Assembly (NCBI GenBank): GCA_963809795.1
Contig: CAWELN010000010.1
Span: 62,001 to 126,000, forward strand
DNA: 64,000 bases
Direction of reading: 5' to 3'
Origin: DASUAS01 sp963809795
GTDB taxonomy: Bacteria; Actinomycetota; Acidimicrobiia; IMCC26256; DASPTH01
Below the pieces are notes generated by a model. It made no database searches. It was not told the origin of the DNA and was given only the letters and a program-made list of their open reading frames with translations. Made by a program: the position numbers and the translations under genes. Positions within the stretch are counted from its first letter, which is position 1, and each line of letters starts with the position of its first letter. Below, piece by piece: positions 27,067-35,871 of this stretch.

Positions 27067-27392
27067 GTCGACTCCTCGTCGTCGTCCATCGTGTCCAGGT
27101 GGGTCGCGAGCGCGTCGAGGGCCTCCGGCCACCGGGCCCGATAGGGCGCCAGCCAGGCGTCGATGGCGTGCAGGGGTTCGGGACGCACGCGGTAGACGCG
27201 GCGCTGCGCCTCTGCCCGCACCTCGACCAGCCCCGCCTCGCGCAGCACGCGCAGGTGGCGCGACACCGCCGGCTGGCTCACCGCCAGCTCGTCGACCAGC
27301 TCGCCGACCGCGCGCTCGCGCTCGAGGAGGAGGTCGAGGATGCGCCGCCGACCGGGTTCGGCGACCACGGCGAAGGCCTCGGTGTGCGTCAC
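27063..27392 (-). CDS. ArsR-family transcriptional regulator
   Basis: 109-residue winged-helix protein: AFAVVAEPGRRRILDLLLER, AVGELVDELAVSQPAVSRHL, LREAGLVEVRAEAQRRVYRV. There is no metal-binding Cys pair in the recognition helix, so it belongs to the ArsR/SRPBCC type rather than to arsenic sensors. GTG at 27392 is chosen because TATGCT sits 6 nt upstream with a TTGTGC -35 at 17-bp spacing. A longer frame from 27476 would run across this promoter. Confidence 0.88.
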   Translation of the reverse strand: MTHTEAFAVVAEPGRRRILDLLLERERAVGELVDELAVSQPAVSRHLRVLREAGLVEVRAEAQRRVYRVRPEPLHAIDAWLAPYRARWPEALDALATHLDTMDDDEEST

Positions 27393-27398
27393 CCGTCG

Positions 27399-27427
27399 AG
27401 CATAACGCAAGCCGTATATATGCACAA
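27399..27427 (-). promoter_or_regulatory. promoter of the arsR-SRPBCC operon
   Basis: On the minus strand: -35 TTGTGC (27427-27422), 17-bp spacer, -10 TATGCT (27404-27399), then CGACGG and the GTG start. The spacer contains the only strongly AT-rich run of the region (GCATATATAC), a plausible place for autorepression by the ArsR protein. Leaderless start. Confidence 0.65.
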
Positions 27428-27498
27428 GCGCATGAACGCCCGGAGCGGCATACCAGGGAACGGATAGGTTCGACATCCGTTGCCGTGAGAGGAGCCCG

Positions 27499-28647
27499 GT
27501 GGATCTCGAGCTGTCCGACGATCAGGAGCTGTTCCGGGAGACGACCGCCCGGTTCATCGACGCCCGGTGCCCGCTGCCCGAGGTGCGTCGCCTGGCCGAC
27601 CAGGCGGTCGCCCACGACCCCGCCGTCACCCGCGACGCCGGCGAGCTCGGCTGGTTCGCGTTGTTCGTGCCCGAGGAGCTCGGCGGCGGCAGCGTGTCCG
27701 GCTCACCGCTGCGCGACGCGGTGATCGTCGCCGAAGAGCGCGGTCGCTTCGTGCAGCCGGGGCCCTTCGTCGCCACCAATGTGGTCGCCTGCGCGCTGGC
27801 CGAGCGCGGCACGCGCGAGCAGCAGGAGCGCTACCTGCCCGCGCTCGCCTCGGCCGAGCTCACCGCGTCGTGGGCGATCAGCGACCGCGGCGGGATCCCG
27901 GAGGCGGGCCCGGTGCGTGCGTCCGCGCGCGACGGCGGGTTCCTGCTCGAGGGCACTGCGGGGCTCGTCTCCGAGGGCGCCGCGGCCGGCGTGTTCCTCG
28001 TGACCGCCGCCGACGCGGAGGGCGTGGGCGTGACGCAGTTCGTCGTCCCCGCCGATGCGGCCGGGGTCGAGGTCGTCCCGCTCGGCGGGCTCGACCTCAC
28101 CCGCCGGTTCGTCGACGTGCGCTTCGACGGTGTCGAGGTCGACGCCGATGCAGTGGTCGGCACCGCCGGTGGCGCGCAGCCCGACGTGGAACGCCAGCTC
28201 GATGTCGCCACCACCCTGAACCTCGCCGAATCCGTCGGCGCGATGCGCCGGCTGGTCGAGATCACCGTCGACTACGCCAAGGCCCGCACCGCGTTCGGTC
28301 GGCCCATCGGATCCTTCCAGGCGTTGAAGCACATCCTGGCCGACGCCAGCCTCTGGACCGAGCAGAGCACCGCGGCGCTGGACGCGGCCACCGAGGCGGT
28401 GGCCGACCGGCGGCCCACCGCATCGGAGATCGTCAGCATCGCCAAGGCCTACGCCGGCGATGCCGGCGTGAACGTCGCTCAGATGTGCCTCCAGGCCCAC
28501 GGCGGCATCGGCTTCACGTGGGAGCACGACCTCCACTTCTACCTGCGGCGCCTGGAAGCCGACCGCGCCCTCTACGGCGACCCGGTCTGGCACCGGGAGC
28601 GGATCTGCCGCATCCACGGACTCGGCGCGCACGAAGGGGACGCCTGA
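27499..28647 (+). CDS. acyl-CoA dehydrogenase, subunit 1 of a pair
   Basis: 382-residue FAD enzyme of the acyl-CoA dehydrogenase superfamily. Segments: LELSDDQELFRETTARFID, LGWFALFVPEELGGGSVSG, ASWAISDRGGIPEAGPV, AKARTAFGRPIGSFQALKHI and the C-terminal CLQAHGGIGFTWEHDLHFYL. The usual catalytic Glu is expected in one of the two paired subunits, as in mycobacterial heteromeric FadE pairs. GTG at 27499 with AGAGGAG upstream. Its stop overlaps the next dehydrogenase gene by one base. Confidence 0.9.
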   Translation: MDLELSDDQELFRETTARFIDARCPLPEVRRLADQAVAHDPAVTRDAGELGWFALFVPEELGGGSVSGSPLRDAVIVAEERGRFVQPGPFVATNVVACALAERGTREQQERYLPALASAELTASWAISDRGGIPEAGPVRASARDGGFLLEGTAGLVSEGAAAGVFLVTAADAEGVGVTQFVVPADAAGVEVVPLGGLDLTRRFVDVRFDGVEVDADAVVGTAGGAQPDVERQLDVATTLNLAESVGAMRRLVEITVDYAKARTAFGRPIGSFQALKHILADASLWTEQSTAALDAATEAVADRRPTASEIVSIAKAYAGDAGVNVAQMCLQAHGGIGFTWEHDLHFYLRRLEADRALYGDPVWHRERICRIHGLGAHEGDA

Positions 28648-29921
28648 TGACCGCGACCACCACCATCAGCGTCGAGGAGTTCCGAGCGCGCGCCCGGGCG
28701 TGGTTGGCCGACAACGTCGAGCGCAAGCCGGAGGGCGCGGTCGCGGCGACGGCCTCGCTGCGCGGGATGCACGAGTTCACCAAGGAGCAGATCGACGCCG
28801 AGCGGCCCAAGCAGCGTCGGCTGTTCGAAGCCGGCTTCGCCGGTATCACGTGGCCGGCGGAGTTCGGTGGCCAGGGGCTGTCCGTCGCGCACGAGCGCGC
28901 GTTCCTCGAAGAAGGCGCCGGGTACGCGCTCCCCAACTTCGGCATCGCCGGTGGCACGACGTTCGGGGTGTGCGCGCAGGTGATGCTCGCCCACGCGTCC
29001 GACGACTTCAAACGCCGGCACCTGCCGCGGATGCTCGCCGGTGACGAGCTGTGGTGCCAGTTCTTCTCCGAGCCGGTCGCGGGGTCCGACCTCGCGGGGG
29101 TGCAGACGCGGGCCACGCGCGACGGTGACACGTGGGTGCTGAACGGCGCCAAGGTGTGGAGCTCGTGGGCGCACCTCGCCGACGTCGGACTCTGCCTCGC
29201 CCGCACGAACTGGAGCGTGCCCAAGCACCGCGGGCTCACCTGGTTCGGCGTTCCCGTGCACGCCCCGGGCGTCGATCTGCGCGTCATCCGCCAGATCAAC
29301 GGGGGCGCCGACTTCTGCGAGGAGTTCTTCGACGACGTCGTGATCCCCGACGACGAGCGCATCGGCGACGTCGACCAGGGATGGACCGTCACCCGGACGA
29401 TGCTCGTCTTCGAGCGCGGCGGGTCGGCGGTGGCGCCTCCGAAGACACCACCCGACCCGGGGCCCCTCGCGCCCGACCTGGTCGAGATCGCCGAGGTGTC
29501 CGGCCGGGCCGACGACCCGGCGGCACGCCAGCTCGTCGCCCGCGGGCACAGCCTCGACTTCCTGCGGCGGGTGCTCGACCGGCGCCTGGCGAAGGCCATG
29601 AGCAGGTCGGGTGGCGACGCCGGCATCGCCGCCTACGGGAAGCTCACCCACGGCACCTTCGACGCGGAGCGCGCCCTGATCGGCATGGAGCTCGCGCAGG
29701 GCCAGGGCATCGCGTGGGACGAGCCGGAGGGCACGGGCGCGTCGGCCGCGCTCACGTTCCTCAACGGACGGATCAACTCGATCGCCGGCGGCTCCGACCA
29801 GATGCAGCGCAACGGCATCAGCGAGCAGGTGCTCGGTCTGCCGCGCGAGCCGAGCTGGGACCGCGACAAGCCGTTCGACCAGGTGCTGCGCGACGCGCAG
29901 AATTGGGATGGCCACGTCTGA
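28647..29921 (+). CDS. acyl-CoA dehydrogenase, subunit 2 of a pair
   Basis: 424-residue acyl-CoA dehydrogenase of the longer FadE type: FEAGFAGITWPAEFGGQGLS, LWCQFFSEPVAGSDLAGVQT, WVLNGAKVWSSWAHLADVGL, WFGVPVHAPGVDLRVI, and the C-terminal LNGRINSIAGGSDQMQRNGI. The two adjacent genes probably make one alpha2-beta2 enzyme, as for several FadE pairs in mycobacteria. ATG at 28647 directly overlaps the first gene's TGA. The natural acyl-CoA is unknown. Confidence 0.92.
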   Translation: MTATTTISVEEFRARARAWLADNVERKPEGAVAATASLRGMHEFTKEQIDAERPKQRRLFEAGFAGITWPAEFGGQGLSVAHERAFLEEGAGYALPNFGIAGGTTFGVCAQVMLAHASDDFKRRHLPRMLAGDELWCQFFSEPVAGSDLAGVQTRATRDGDTWVLNGAKVWSSWAHLADVGLCLARTNWSVPKHRGLTWFGVPVHAPGVDLRVIRQINGGADFCEEFFDDVVIPDDERIGDVDQGWTVTRTMLVFERGGSAVAPPKTPPDPGPLAPDLVEIAEVSGRADDPAARQLVARGHSLDFLRRVLDRRLAKAMSRSGGDAGIAAYGKLTHGTFDAERALIGMELAQGQGIAWDEPEGTGASAALTFLNGRINSIAGGSDQMQRNGISEQVLGLPREPSWDRDKPFDQVLRDAQNWDGHV

Positions 29922-29947
29922 GCACCGCCACCGCGGAGGGAGAGCAC

Positions 29948-31201
29948 ATGAGTCGGTTCCTGTTGCCCGACGACGGAATCCCGAGCGCGTGGTTCAACGT
30001 GCTGCCGGTGATGCCCGAGCCGCTGCAGCCGCCGCTGCACCCGGGCACCAAGGAGCCCATCGGCCCCGACGACCTGGCGCCGCTGTTCCCGATGGGACTC
30101 ATCGCGCAGGAGGTGTCGGCCGAGCCGTGGATCGACATCCCCGGTGAGGTGCTCGACATCCTGCGCCTGTGGCGGCCGACGCCGCTGGTGCGGGCCGAGC
30201 GGCTCGAGCGCGCCCTCGGCACCCCGGCGCGCATCTACTTCAAGGACGAGTCGGTGTCGCCGGCCGGGTCGCACAAGACGAACACCTCCGTGCCGCAGGC
30301 GTTCTACAACCAGGCCGAGGGCACCGCGCGCCTGAGCACCGAGACCGGCGCCGGCCAGTGGGGGACGGCGCTGGCGTTCGCCTGCGCCCAGTTCGACCTC
30401 GAGTGCAAGGTCTACATGGTGCGGGCCTCGTACGAGCAGAAGCCGTACCGCAAGATCCTGATGGAGACGTGGGGCGCGTCGGTCGTGTCGTCACCCGTCG
30501 ACCAACCCGGGCACCCGGGATCGCTCGGCCTCGCGATCAGCGACGCGGTGCGGGACGCAGCATCGCGCGACGACACGCACTACGCGCTCGGTTCGGTGCT
30601 GAACCACGTGCTGTTGCACCAGACCGTCATCGGGCTCGAGGCCAAGGAGCAGCTCGCGCTGGCCGGCGAGGCGCGGCCCGACGTGGTCATCGGCAGCTGC
30701 GGCGGGGGCTCCAACTTCGGCGGCATCGCGCTGCCGTTCGTGTCCGACGCCGACGTCCGGCTGGTCGCCGTCGAACCGTCGTCGTGCCCGACGCTCACCG
30801 AAGGATCGTTCGACTACGACTTCGGCGACACCGCGGGGATGACGCCGCTGCTCCCGATGTACACGCTCGGCCACGACTTCGTGCCGCCGTCCATCCACGC
30901 CGGGGGGCTGCGCTACCACGGGGACTCGCCGATCATCTCGAGCCTCGTGCGCGGCGGGCGCATGGAGGCGATCGCGTACCCGCAGGGCAAGACGTTCGAG
31001 GCCGCGGTCCAGTTCGCCCGCGCCGAGGGCAAGGTGCCGGCCCCCGAGACCGGCCACGCCATCCGCGCCGTCATCGACGAGGCACTCGCGGCCAAGGAGA
31101 CCGGTGACGAGCGCGTCATCCTGTTCAACTACTCCGGCCACGGCTTCCTCGACCTCGCCGCCTACGACGACTTTCTCAACCAACGTCTGGTGGACGCCTG
31201 A
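29948..31201 (+). CDS. TrpB2-type tryptophan synthase beta-like PLP enzyme
   Basis: 417-residue TrpB-like protein of the TrpB2 group: long N-terminal extension (PLHPGTKEPIGPDDLAPLFP), PLP lysine in SPAGSHKTNTSVPQAFYNQ, TGAGQWGTALAFACAQ, glycine loop GSCGGGSNFGG and the C-terminal FNYSGHGFLDLAAYDDFL. TrpB2 enzymes make Trp from indole and Ser and often act without TrpA. A normal trpB is present at 32775, so this is the second copy. It follows the acyl-CoA dehydrogenases by 26 bp. Its last 26 bp overlap the convergent PAP2 gene. Confidence 0.92.
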   Translation: MSRFLLPDDGIPSAWFNVLPVMPEPLQPPLHPGTKEPIGPDDLAPLFPMGLIAQEVSAEPWIDIPGEVLDILRLWRPTPLVRAERLERALGTPARIYFKDESVSPAGSHKTNTSVPQAFYNQAEGTARLSTETGAGQWGTALAFACAQFDLECKVYMVRASYEQKPYRKILMETWGASVVSSPVDQPGHPGSLGLAISDAVRDAASRDDTHYALGSVLNHVLLHQTVIGLEAKEQLALAGEARPDVVIGSCGGGSNFGGIALPFVSDADVRLVAVEPSSCPTLTEGSFDYDFGDTAGMTPLLPMYTLGHDFVPPSIHAGGLRYHGDSPIISSLVRGGRMEAIAYPQGKTFEAAVQFARAEGKVPAPETGHAIRAVIDEALAAKETGDERVILFNYSGHGFLDLAAYDDFLNQRLVDA

Positions 31202-32018
31202 CCGGTGCGGCGTCCGGAGCGGCAGCGGAGGACGCTCGCCAGCGAGCGAACGCCCGCGAGCCGGGTATCCCGGCACGCAGGGAGCGAGCGAGTAAGCAGG
31301 CCACGATCACGTAGGTCCACCCGAGGAGCACGTCGAACACGAAGTGGTCGGCCGTGTAGACGAGGGTGAACGCCATGGCGAGCGCGTACGCGACCAGCAG
31401 CGCCCGCCAGCGGCCCGCGATCGGCCAGAAGAACACCATCAACAGGAACGGCCACGCCGCGTGCAGCGAGGGCAGCGCGCCGACCGGGAACGCGTACTTG
31501 CTCTTCTCGCCGAAGACGGCGGCGATGTCGGACACGCCGAGGTGGAGCCACATCGCCCGCACGATGCGCACCACGTGCGGCATGTCCCCCCGCCGGCTGG
31601 CGAGCCACGGCGGGATCGCCGGATAGAGCACGTACGTCGCGAACCCGGCGAAAGTGACCGTGAGGAACAAGGCGCGGAACCGGCGGAACAGCGGATACGC
31701 ACGGACCCACAGCACCAGGCCGACGACGAACGACACCACGAAGTGACTGAGGTACACGAGCGAGGCGAGGTAGTCGTACCAGTGAGGATCTCCCGGGTGC
31801 CACAGCTCGCGTTGCAGGCGCACCGTCGGTGCCGTGCCGCCGAACACCCACTCGTCGAAGCCGAGCTGCGGCTGCACGTGCGCGACCGAGGTGAGCGTCG
31901 ACCCGAGCGCGTGCAACACCAGGTACGCCACGAGGATCAGGCCGAGCGGGAACCAGTCGATGAGGGCCCGTTTCCACCCGCGTTGGACCCAGGTGCCCGA
32001 CGCCGGTGGGGAGTCCAT
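31176..32018 (-). CDS. PAP2/Aur1-like membrane phosphatase or phosphotransferase
   Basis: 280-residue polytopic protein with about six helices. The PAP2 motifs are GALPSLHAAWPFL and YTADHFVFDVLLGW, the two His-containing motifs of the inositol-phosphoryl-ceramide synthase/Aur1-like branch. It probably acts on a lipid phosphate at the membrane. The last 35 or so residues (SLRAGIPGSRAFARWRAS and onwards) are encoded by the palindromic repeat near 31256 and by the overlap with trpB2, so the natural end may be earlier. ATG at 32018, back to back with trpF. Confidence 0.85.
   Translation of the reverse strand: MDSPPASGTWVQRGWKRALIDWFPLGLILVAYLVLHALGSTLTSVAHVQPQLGFDEWVFGGTAPTVRLQRELWHPGDPHWYDYLASLVYLSHFVVSFVVGLVLWVRAYPLFRRFRALFLTVTFAGFATYVLYPAIPPWLASRRGDMPHVVRIVRAMWLHLGVSDIAAVFGEKSKYAFPVGALPSLHAAWPFLLMVFFWPIAGRWRALLVAYALAMAFTLVYTADHFVFDVLLGWTYVIVACLLARSLRAGIPGSRAFARWRASSAAAPDAAPVRRPPDVG
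31256..31278. repeat. palindromic dispersed repeat, copy 2
   Basis: GCGAGCCGGG-TAT-CCCGGCACGC, an inverted repeat with one mismatch, inside a 65-bp stretch (31228-31292) that matches the region around 4729-4751 on the opposite strand. It lies just after the trpB2 stop and inside the 3' end of the PAP2 reading frame. Two copies in 64 kb, both at gene ends. Confidence 0.7.
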
Positions 32019-32071
32019 CAGGCCGCGAATGTACGCGGGTGGTTCGGGGGAGTCCGGTACCCTCGGGCGCG

Positions 32072-32758
32072 ATGTGGATCAAGATCTGCGGCGTCACCAA
32101 CGAGGAGGACGCACTGCTGGCCGTCGCCCTCGGCGCCGACGCGCTGGGTTTCGTGTTCGCTCCGGGCAGTCCGCGCCAGGTCAACCCGGAGACGGTGGGC
32201 GAGATCCTCCACCGCCTGCCGAGCGGTGTGATCACCGTGGGCGTGTTCCGCGACGAGACCAAGGAGCGCGTGGTCGAGCTGGTCAACACGCTCGGCCTCG
32301 GCGGCGCGCAGCTCCACGGGCGCGAGCCGTTGTCCGACGTGCGCTGGATCCGGAAGCGGGTGCCGTTCGTCATCCAGGCCTTCGGTGCCGCCGACCCCGC
32401 GCTCGCCGCGGTCGGCAACGGCCCGGTCGACATCGTGCTCGTCGACGCCAAGGAACCCGGCTCCGGCACCGCGTTCGACTGGGCGCTGGCCGACGTCGTC
32501 CCGCCCGGGGTGCGCCTCCTCCTCGCCGGTGGGCTGAACGGTGAGAACGTGGCGCAGGCGATCCGGCGCGTGCGACCGTGGGGTGTCGACGTGTCCACCG
32601 GTGTGGAGACCACGCCCGGCTCCGGTCGCAAGGACGCCCGCAAGTTGCGACGATTCGTCGAGGAGGCGCGGGCGGCGGGCGTGCAGCTGGGCGGGAGCGA
32701 CGGATGGGTGCCCGACCCCGAGGCGGCGCCGTACGACTGGATGGCCGACGGCGCGTGA
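32072..32758 (+). CDS. trpF: phosphoribosylanthranilate isomerase
   Basis: TIM-barrel isomerase of tryptophan synthesis, 228 residues. The start MWIKICGVTNEEDALLAVAL with the catalytic Cys, then GADALGFVFAPGSPRQV, GAQLHGREP, the catalytic Asp in DIVLVDAKEPGSGTAFDW, LLLAGGLNGENVAQAI and WGVDVSTGVETTPGSGRKDA are all present. TACCCT (32058-32063) is 8 nt before the ATG. It heads trpF-trpB-trpA. Having trpF argues against a dual-function PriA in this genome. Confidence 0.95.
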   Translation: MWIKICGVTNEEDALLAVALGADALGFVFAPGSPRQVNPETVGEILHRLPSGVITVGVFRDETKERVVELVNTLGLGGAQLHGREPLSDVRWIRKRVPFVIQAFGAADPALAAVGNGPVDIVLVDAKEPGSGTAFDWALADVVPPGVRLLLAGGLNGENVAQAIRRVRPWGVDVSTGVETTPGSGRKDARKLRRFVEEARAAGVQLGGSDGWVPDPEAAPYDWMADGA

Positions 32759-32774
32759 CCCGTACCATGACCCG

Positions 32775-34011
32775 ATGACCGCACCCGCCCGGGGGGAGCC
32801 CGTGCGCCTCGACCCGCCGGGCCCCGAACCGGTCGGGCTCGGTCGGTTCGGCGACTTCGGCGGTCGCTTCGTCCCCGAGACGCTCGTCCCCGCGCTCATG
32901 GAGCTGGAGGACGAGTTCCGCACCGCGTGGATCTCCGACGAGTTCCGGAGCGAGTTCGCCGAGCTCTTGCGTTCGTACGCCGGGCGGCCCACGCCGGTCA
33001 CCGAGTGCCACCGGCTGTCGGAGCGGCTCGGCCTGCGGATCCTCCTGAAGCGGGAGGACCTCACCCACACCGGGTCGCACAAGATCAACAACGTGTTGGG
33101 CCAGGCGCTCCTCACCCGGCGCATGGGCAAGCAGCGCGTGATCGCAGAGACCGGTGCCGGGCAGCACGGTGTCGCCACCGCCACCGCGGCTGCGCTCTTC
33201 GGGCTCGACTGCCTGGTGTTCATGGGCGCGGTCGACGTCGAACGACAGGCGCTCAACGTGTTCCGCATGAAGTTGCTCGGCGCCGAGGTCGTTCCCGTGT
33301 CCGGCGGCAGCGCGCACGTTGAAGGACGCGATCAACGAGGCGCTGCGCGACTGGGTGGCGACGGTCGAGACCACGCACTACTGCATCGGCTCGGTGGTCG
33401 GGCCGCACCCCTACCCGTGGATGGTGCGCGAGTTCCAGCGTGTCGTCGGCGACGAGGCGCGTGAGCAGTGTCGGGTCATCCTCGGTGACGACCCCGACCT
33501 CGTGGTCGCGTGCGTCGGTGGCGGGTCCAACGCCATGGGCACGTTCGCCGGCTTCCTCGACACCGCCGCCGACCTCGTCGGGGTGGAGGCCGGTGGGCTC
33601 GGGCTCGAGTCGGGCCAGCACGGCGCGTCGGTGAGCCGCGGCGTGCCCGGTGTGCTCCACGGCGCGCGCTCGCTGTTCCTGCAGGACGAGGACGGCCAGA
33701 TCCGCGAGGCGCACTCGATCAGCGCGGGCCTCGACTACCCGGGCGTGGGTCCCGAGCACGCACAGCTCGCGGCCGCGGGCCGGGCGCGCTACGAGTTCGC
33801 GACCGACGACGAGGCCATCGCCGGCTTCCAGCTGCTCTCGGTCACCGAGGGCATCGTGCCCGCGCTCGAGCCCGCGCACGCGCTCGGCTGGCTGGCACGC
33901 GAGGCCGGCCGTTCGGTGCCGAGCGGGACCACGGTGCTGGTGACCTTGTCGGGCCGGGGCGACAAGGACGCGGCCCTGATCGCCGAGCGCCTCACGGGCG
34001 AGAAGCTGTGA
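32775..34011 (+). CDS. trpB: tryptophan synthase beta chain, frameshifted
   Basis: PLP enzyme joining indole and serine. First frame (ATG 32775): FGDFGGRFVPETLVPALMEL, the PLP lysine in HTGSHKINNVLGQALL and IAETGAGQHGVATATAAALF. Around 33315 the sequence reads GGCAGCGCGCACGTTGAAG, where the family has GS-T-LKDAINEALRDW; removing one C joins it to the second frame (33319-34011: YCIGSVVGPHPYPWMVREFQ, VACVGGGSNAMGTF, HSISAGLDYPGVGPEH). TACCAT lies 6 nt before the ATG. An early frame break in trpB next to intact trpF and trpA suggests a sequence error. Confidence 0.94.
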
Positions 34012-34030
34012 GCGCCGGGAGCGGGCAGGG

Positions 34031-34804
34031 ATGAGTCTGGAGTCGCATCTGCGCGCCCGTCGGGAGGCGGGCTGCAAGCTCCTGGTCCCGTACGTCACCG
34101 GCGGTCTCGGTTCGGGTTGGCTCGACGTCGTGCGCGCCATCGCCGCCGCCGGCGCCGACGCCATCGAGATCGGCATCCCGTTCTCCGATCCGGTGATGGA
34201 CGGTCTCACCATCCAGGAGGCCTCGCGGCGCGCGCTCGATCTCGGTGCGACCCCGTCGGGCGTCATCAGCGACGCCGCGCAGCTCGAGATCGGCGTGCCG
34301 CTCGTGGCGATGACCTACACCAACCCGGTGGGCCACATGGGCTACCGACGGTTCGCGGCTGCGCTGCGCGACGCCGGCATCGCCGGCGCCATCCTCCCCG
34401 ATCTCCCGCTCGACGAGCTCGGCGGGTGGGCCGACGCCGCCGATGCGCACGACGTCGAGACCGTCCTCCTGGCCGCGCCCACCACGCCCGACGATCGGCT
34501 CGTCGCCATCTGCGAGCGCTCCCGCGGCTTCGTGTACGGCGTGTCGCTCATGGGTGTCACCGGCCAACGGGCGTCGCTCGCGTCCCAAGCGGGTGAGATG
34601 GGTCGGCGTCTCAAGGCGGTCACCGACAAGCCGGTGCTCCTCGGCGTCGGGATCTCCAACGCGGAGCAGGCGGTCGAGGCGGCGCAGTTCGGCGACGGGG
34701 TGATCATCGGCAGTGCGCTCATGGCGCGCCTGCTGAACGGCGGCGGGCCCGACGCGGCGCACGAGTTCGTGTCCGAGCTGCGCGCCGCGCTCGACCGCGC
34801 CTGA
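34031..34804 (+). CDS. trpA: tryptophan synthase alpha chain
   Basis: Retro-aldol cleavage of indole-3-glycerol phosphate; indole is passed to TrpB. 257 residues. Catalytic Glu and Asp lie in DAIEIGIPFSDPVMDGLTIQ and AGAILPDLPLDELGGW; VYGVSLMGVTGQRASL and LLGVGISNAEQAVEAAQFGD complete the phosphate site. 19 bp after trpB; the methyltransferase gene begins 5 bp after its stop. Confidence 0.95.
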   Translation: MSLESHLRARREAGCKLLVPYVTGGLGSGWLDVVRAIAAAGADAIEIGIPFSDPVMDGLTIQEASRRALDLGATPSGVISDAAQLEIGVPLVAMTYTNPVGHMGYRRFAAALRDAGIAGAILPDLPLDELGGWADAADAHDVETVLLAAPTTPDDRLVAICERSRGFVYGVSLMGVTGQRASLASQAGEMGRRLKAVTDKPVLLGVGISNAEQAVEAAQFGDGVIIGSALMARLLNGGGPDAAHEFVSELRAALDRA

Positions 34805-34809
34805 CCCGG

Positions 34810-35871
34810 ATGATCAAGTACCTCGGGTCGAAGCGCCGGCTGGTTCCGGTGTTGACGCGCCTGTGTGAGGCGGCGTCGGCGCGCACCGCGTTGGACCTGT
34901 TCACCGGCACCACACGCGTCGCGCAGGCGTTCAAGCGCGCCGGTGCCGTCGTCACCGCGGTCGACACGGCTCGCTACTCGGAGGTGTTCGCGCAGACGTA
35001 CGTCGCGACCGATGCGGACGCCGTCGACCGCCGCGAGCTGGGGGATGCCGTCGACGCCCTGAACGCGCTTCCCGGTGAGCCGGGCTACTTCACCGACACG
35101 TTCTGCGTGCGGTCGCGCTTCTTCCGGCCCGAGAACGGTGCCCGGGTCGACGCGGTGCGCGACGCCATCGAGCGCGACCACGCGGGGTCGGCCCGCTACC
35201 CGCTGCTGCTGACCAGCCTGATCGAAGCCGCCGACCGGGTCGACTCGACCACCGGTGTGCAGATGGCGTACGTGAAGGAGTGGGCGCCGCGCGCGTCCGC
35301 ACCCCTGACGCTGCGCGTGCCGGAGCTGCTGGCGGGTCCGGGCGCCGCGCTGCGGGCGGATGCGCTCGACGTCGCCGACGCCCTCCCGCCCTGTGACCTC
35401 GCCTACCTCGACCCGCCGTACAACCAGCACCGCTACTTCACGAACTACCACGTCTGGGAGACGCTGGTGGCCTGGGACGCGCCCGAGCACTACGGCGTTG
35501 CCTGCAAGCGGATCGATGCGCGCGCCGACGAGACCAAGAGCCCGTTCAACCAACGGCGGGCGATGCCCGAGGCCCTCCGCCGCGTGATCGCCGACGTGCG
35601 GGCGCGTGTCGTCGTGGTGTCGTACAACGACGAGGCGTGGGTCAGCGTCGACGAGCTCCGCGAGTGGTGCGCGGTCCACGGGCACGTGGAGGTGCTGAAC
35701 TTCGACTCGCGCCGCTACGTGGGTGCGCAGATCGGCATCCACAACCCGAAGGGAGAGCGCGTGGGAACGGTCTCGCACGTACGCAACCGCGAGCACGTCG
35801 TGGTCGCGGGGGAGCGGCACGAGGTCGAGCACCTCGTGGACGCGGCCGCGGAGGTGACGGTCCGTGCCTGA
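34810..35871 (+). CDS. D12-class DNA adenine-specific methyltransferase (orphan)
   Basis: 353-residue N6-adenine methyltransferase of the Dam/D12 type. It begins MIKYLGSKRRLVPVL, has the SAM motif LDLFTGTTRVAQAFKRAG and the catalytic DPPY at residues 201-204 in AYLDPPYNQHRYFTNYHVW. No restriction endonuclease gene is adjacent, so it is an orphan methyltransferase. It sits only 5 bp after trpA, which suggests co-transcription with tryptophan genes, and its last 8 bp overlap the next gene. The target sequence cannot be inferred. Confidence 0.88.
   Translation: MIKYLGSKRRLVPVLTRLCEAASARTALDLFTGTTRVAQAFKRAGAVVTAVDTARYSEVFAQTYVATDADAVDRRELGDAVDALNALPGEPGYFTDTFCVRSRFFRPENGARVDAVRDAIERDHAGSARYPLLLTSLIEAADRVDSTTGVQMAYVKEWAPRASAPLTLRVPELLAGPGAALRADALDVADALPPCDLAYLDPPYNQHRYFTNYHVWETLVAWDAPEHYGVACKRIDARADETKSPFNQRRAMPEALRRVIADVRARVVVVSYNDEAWVSVDELREWCAVHGHVEVLNFDSRRYVGAQIGIHNPKGERVGTVSHVRNREHVVVAGERHEVEHLVDAAAEVTVRA

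Noticed and set aside
27393..27476. Longer ArsR start at 27476
   Set aside because: It would translate across a good -35/-10 promoter and add 28 residues not typical of the family.
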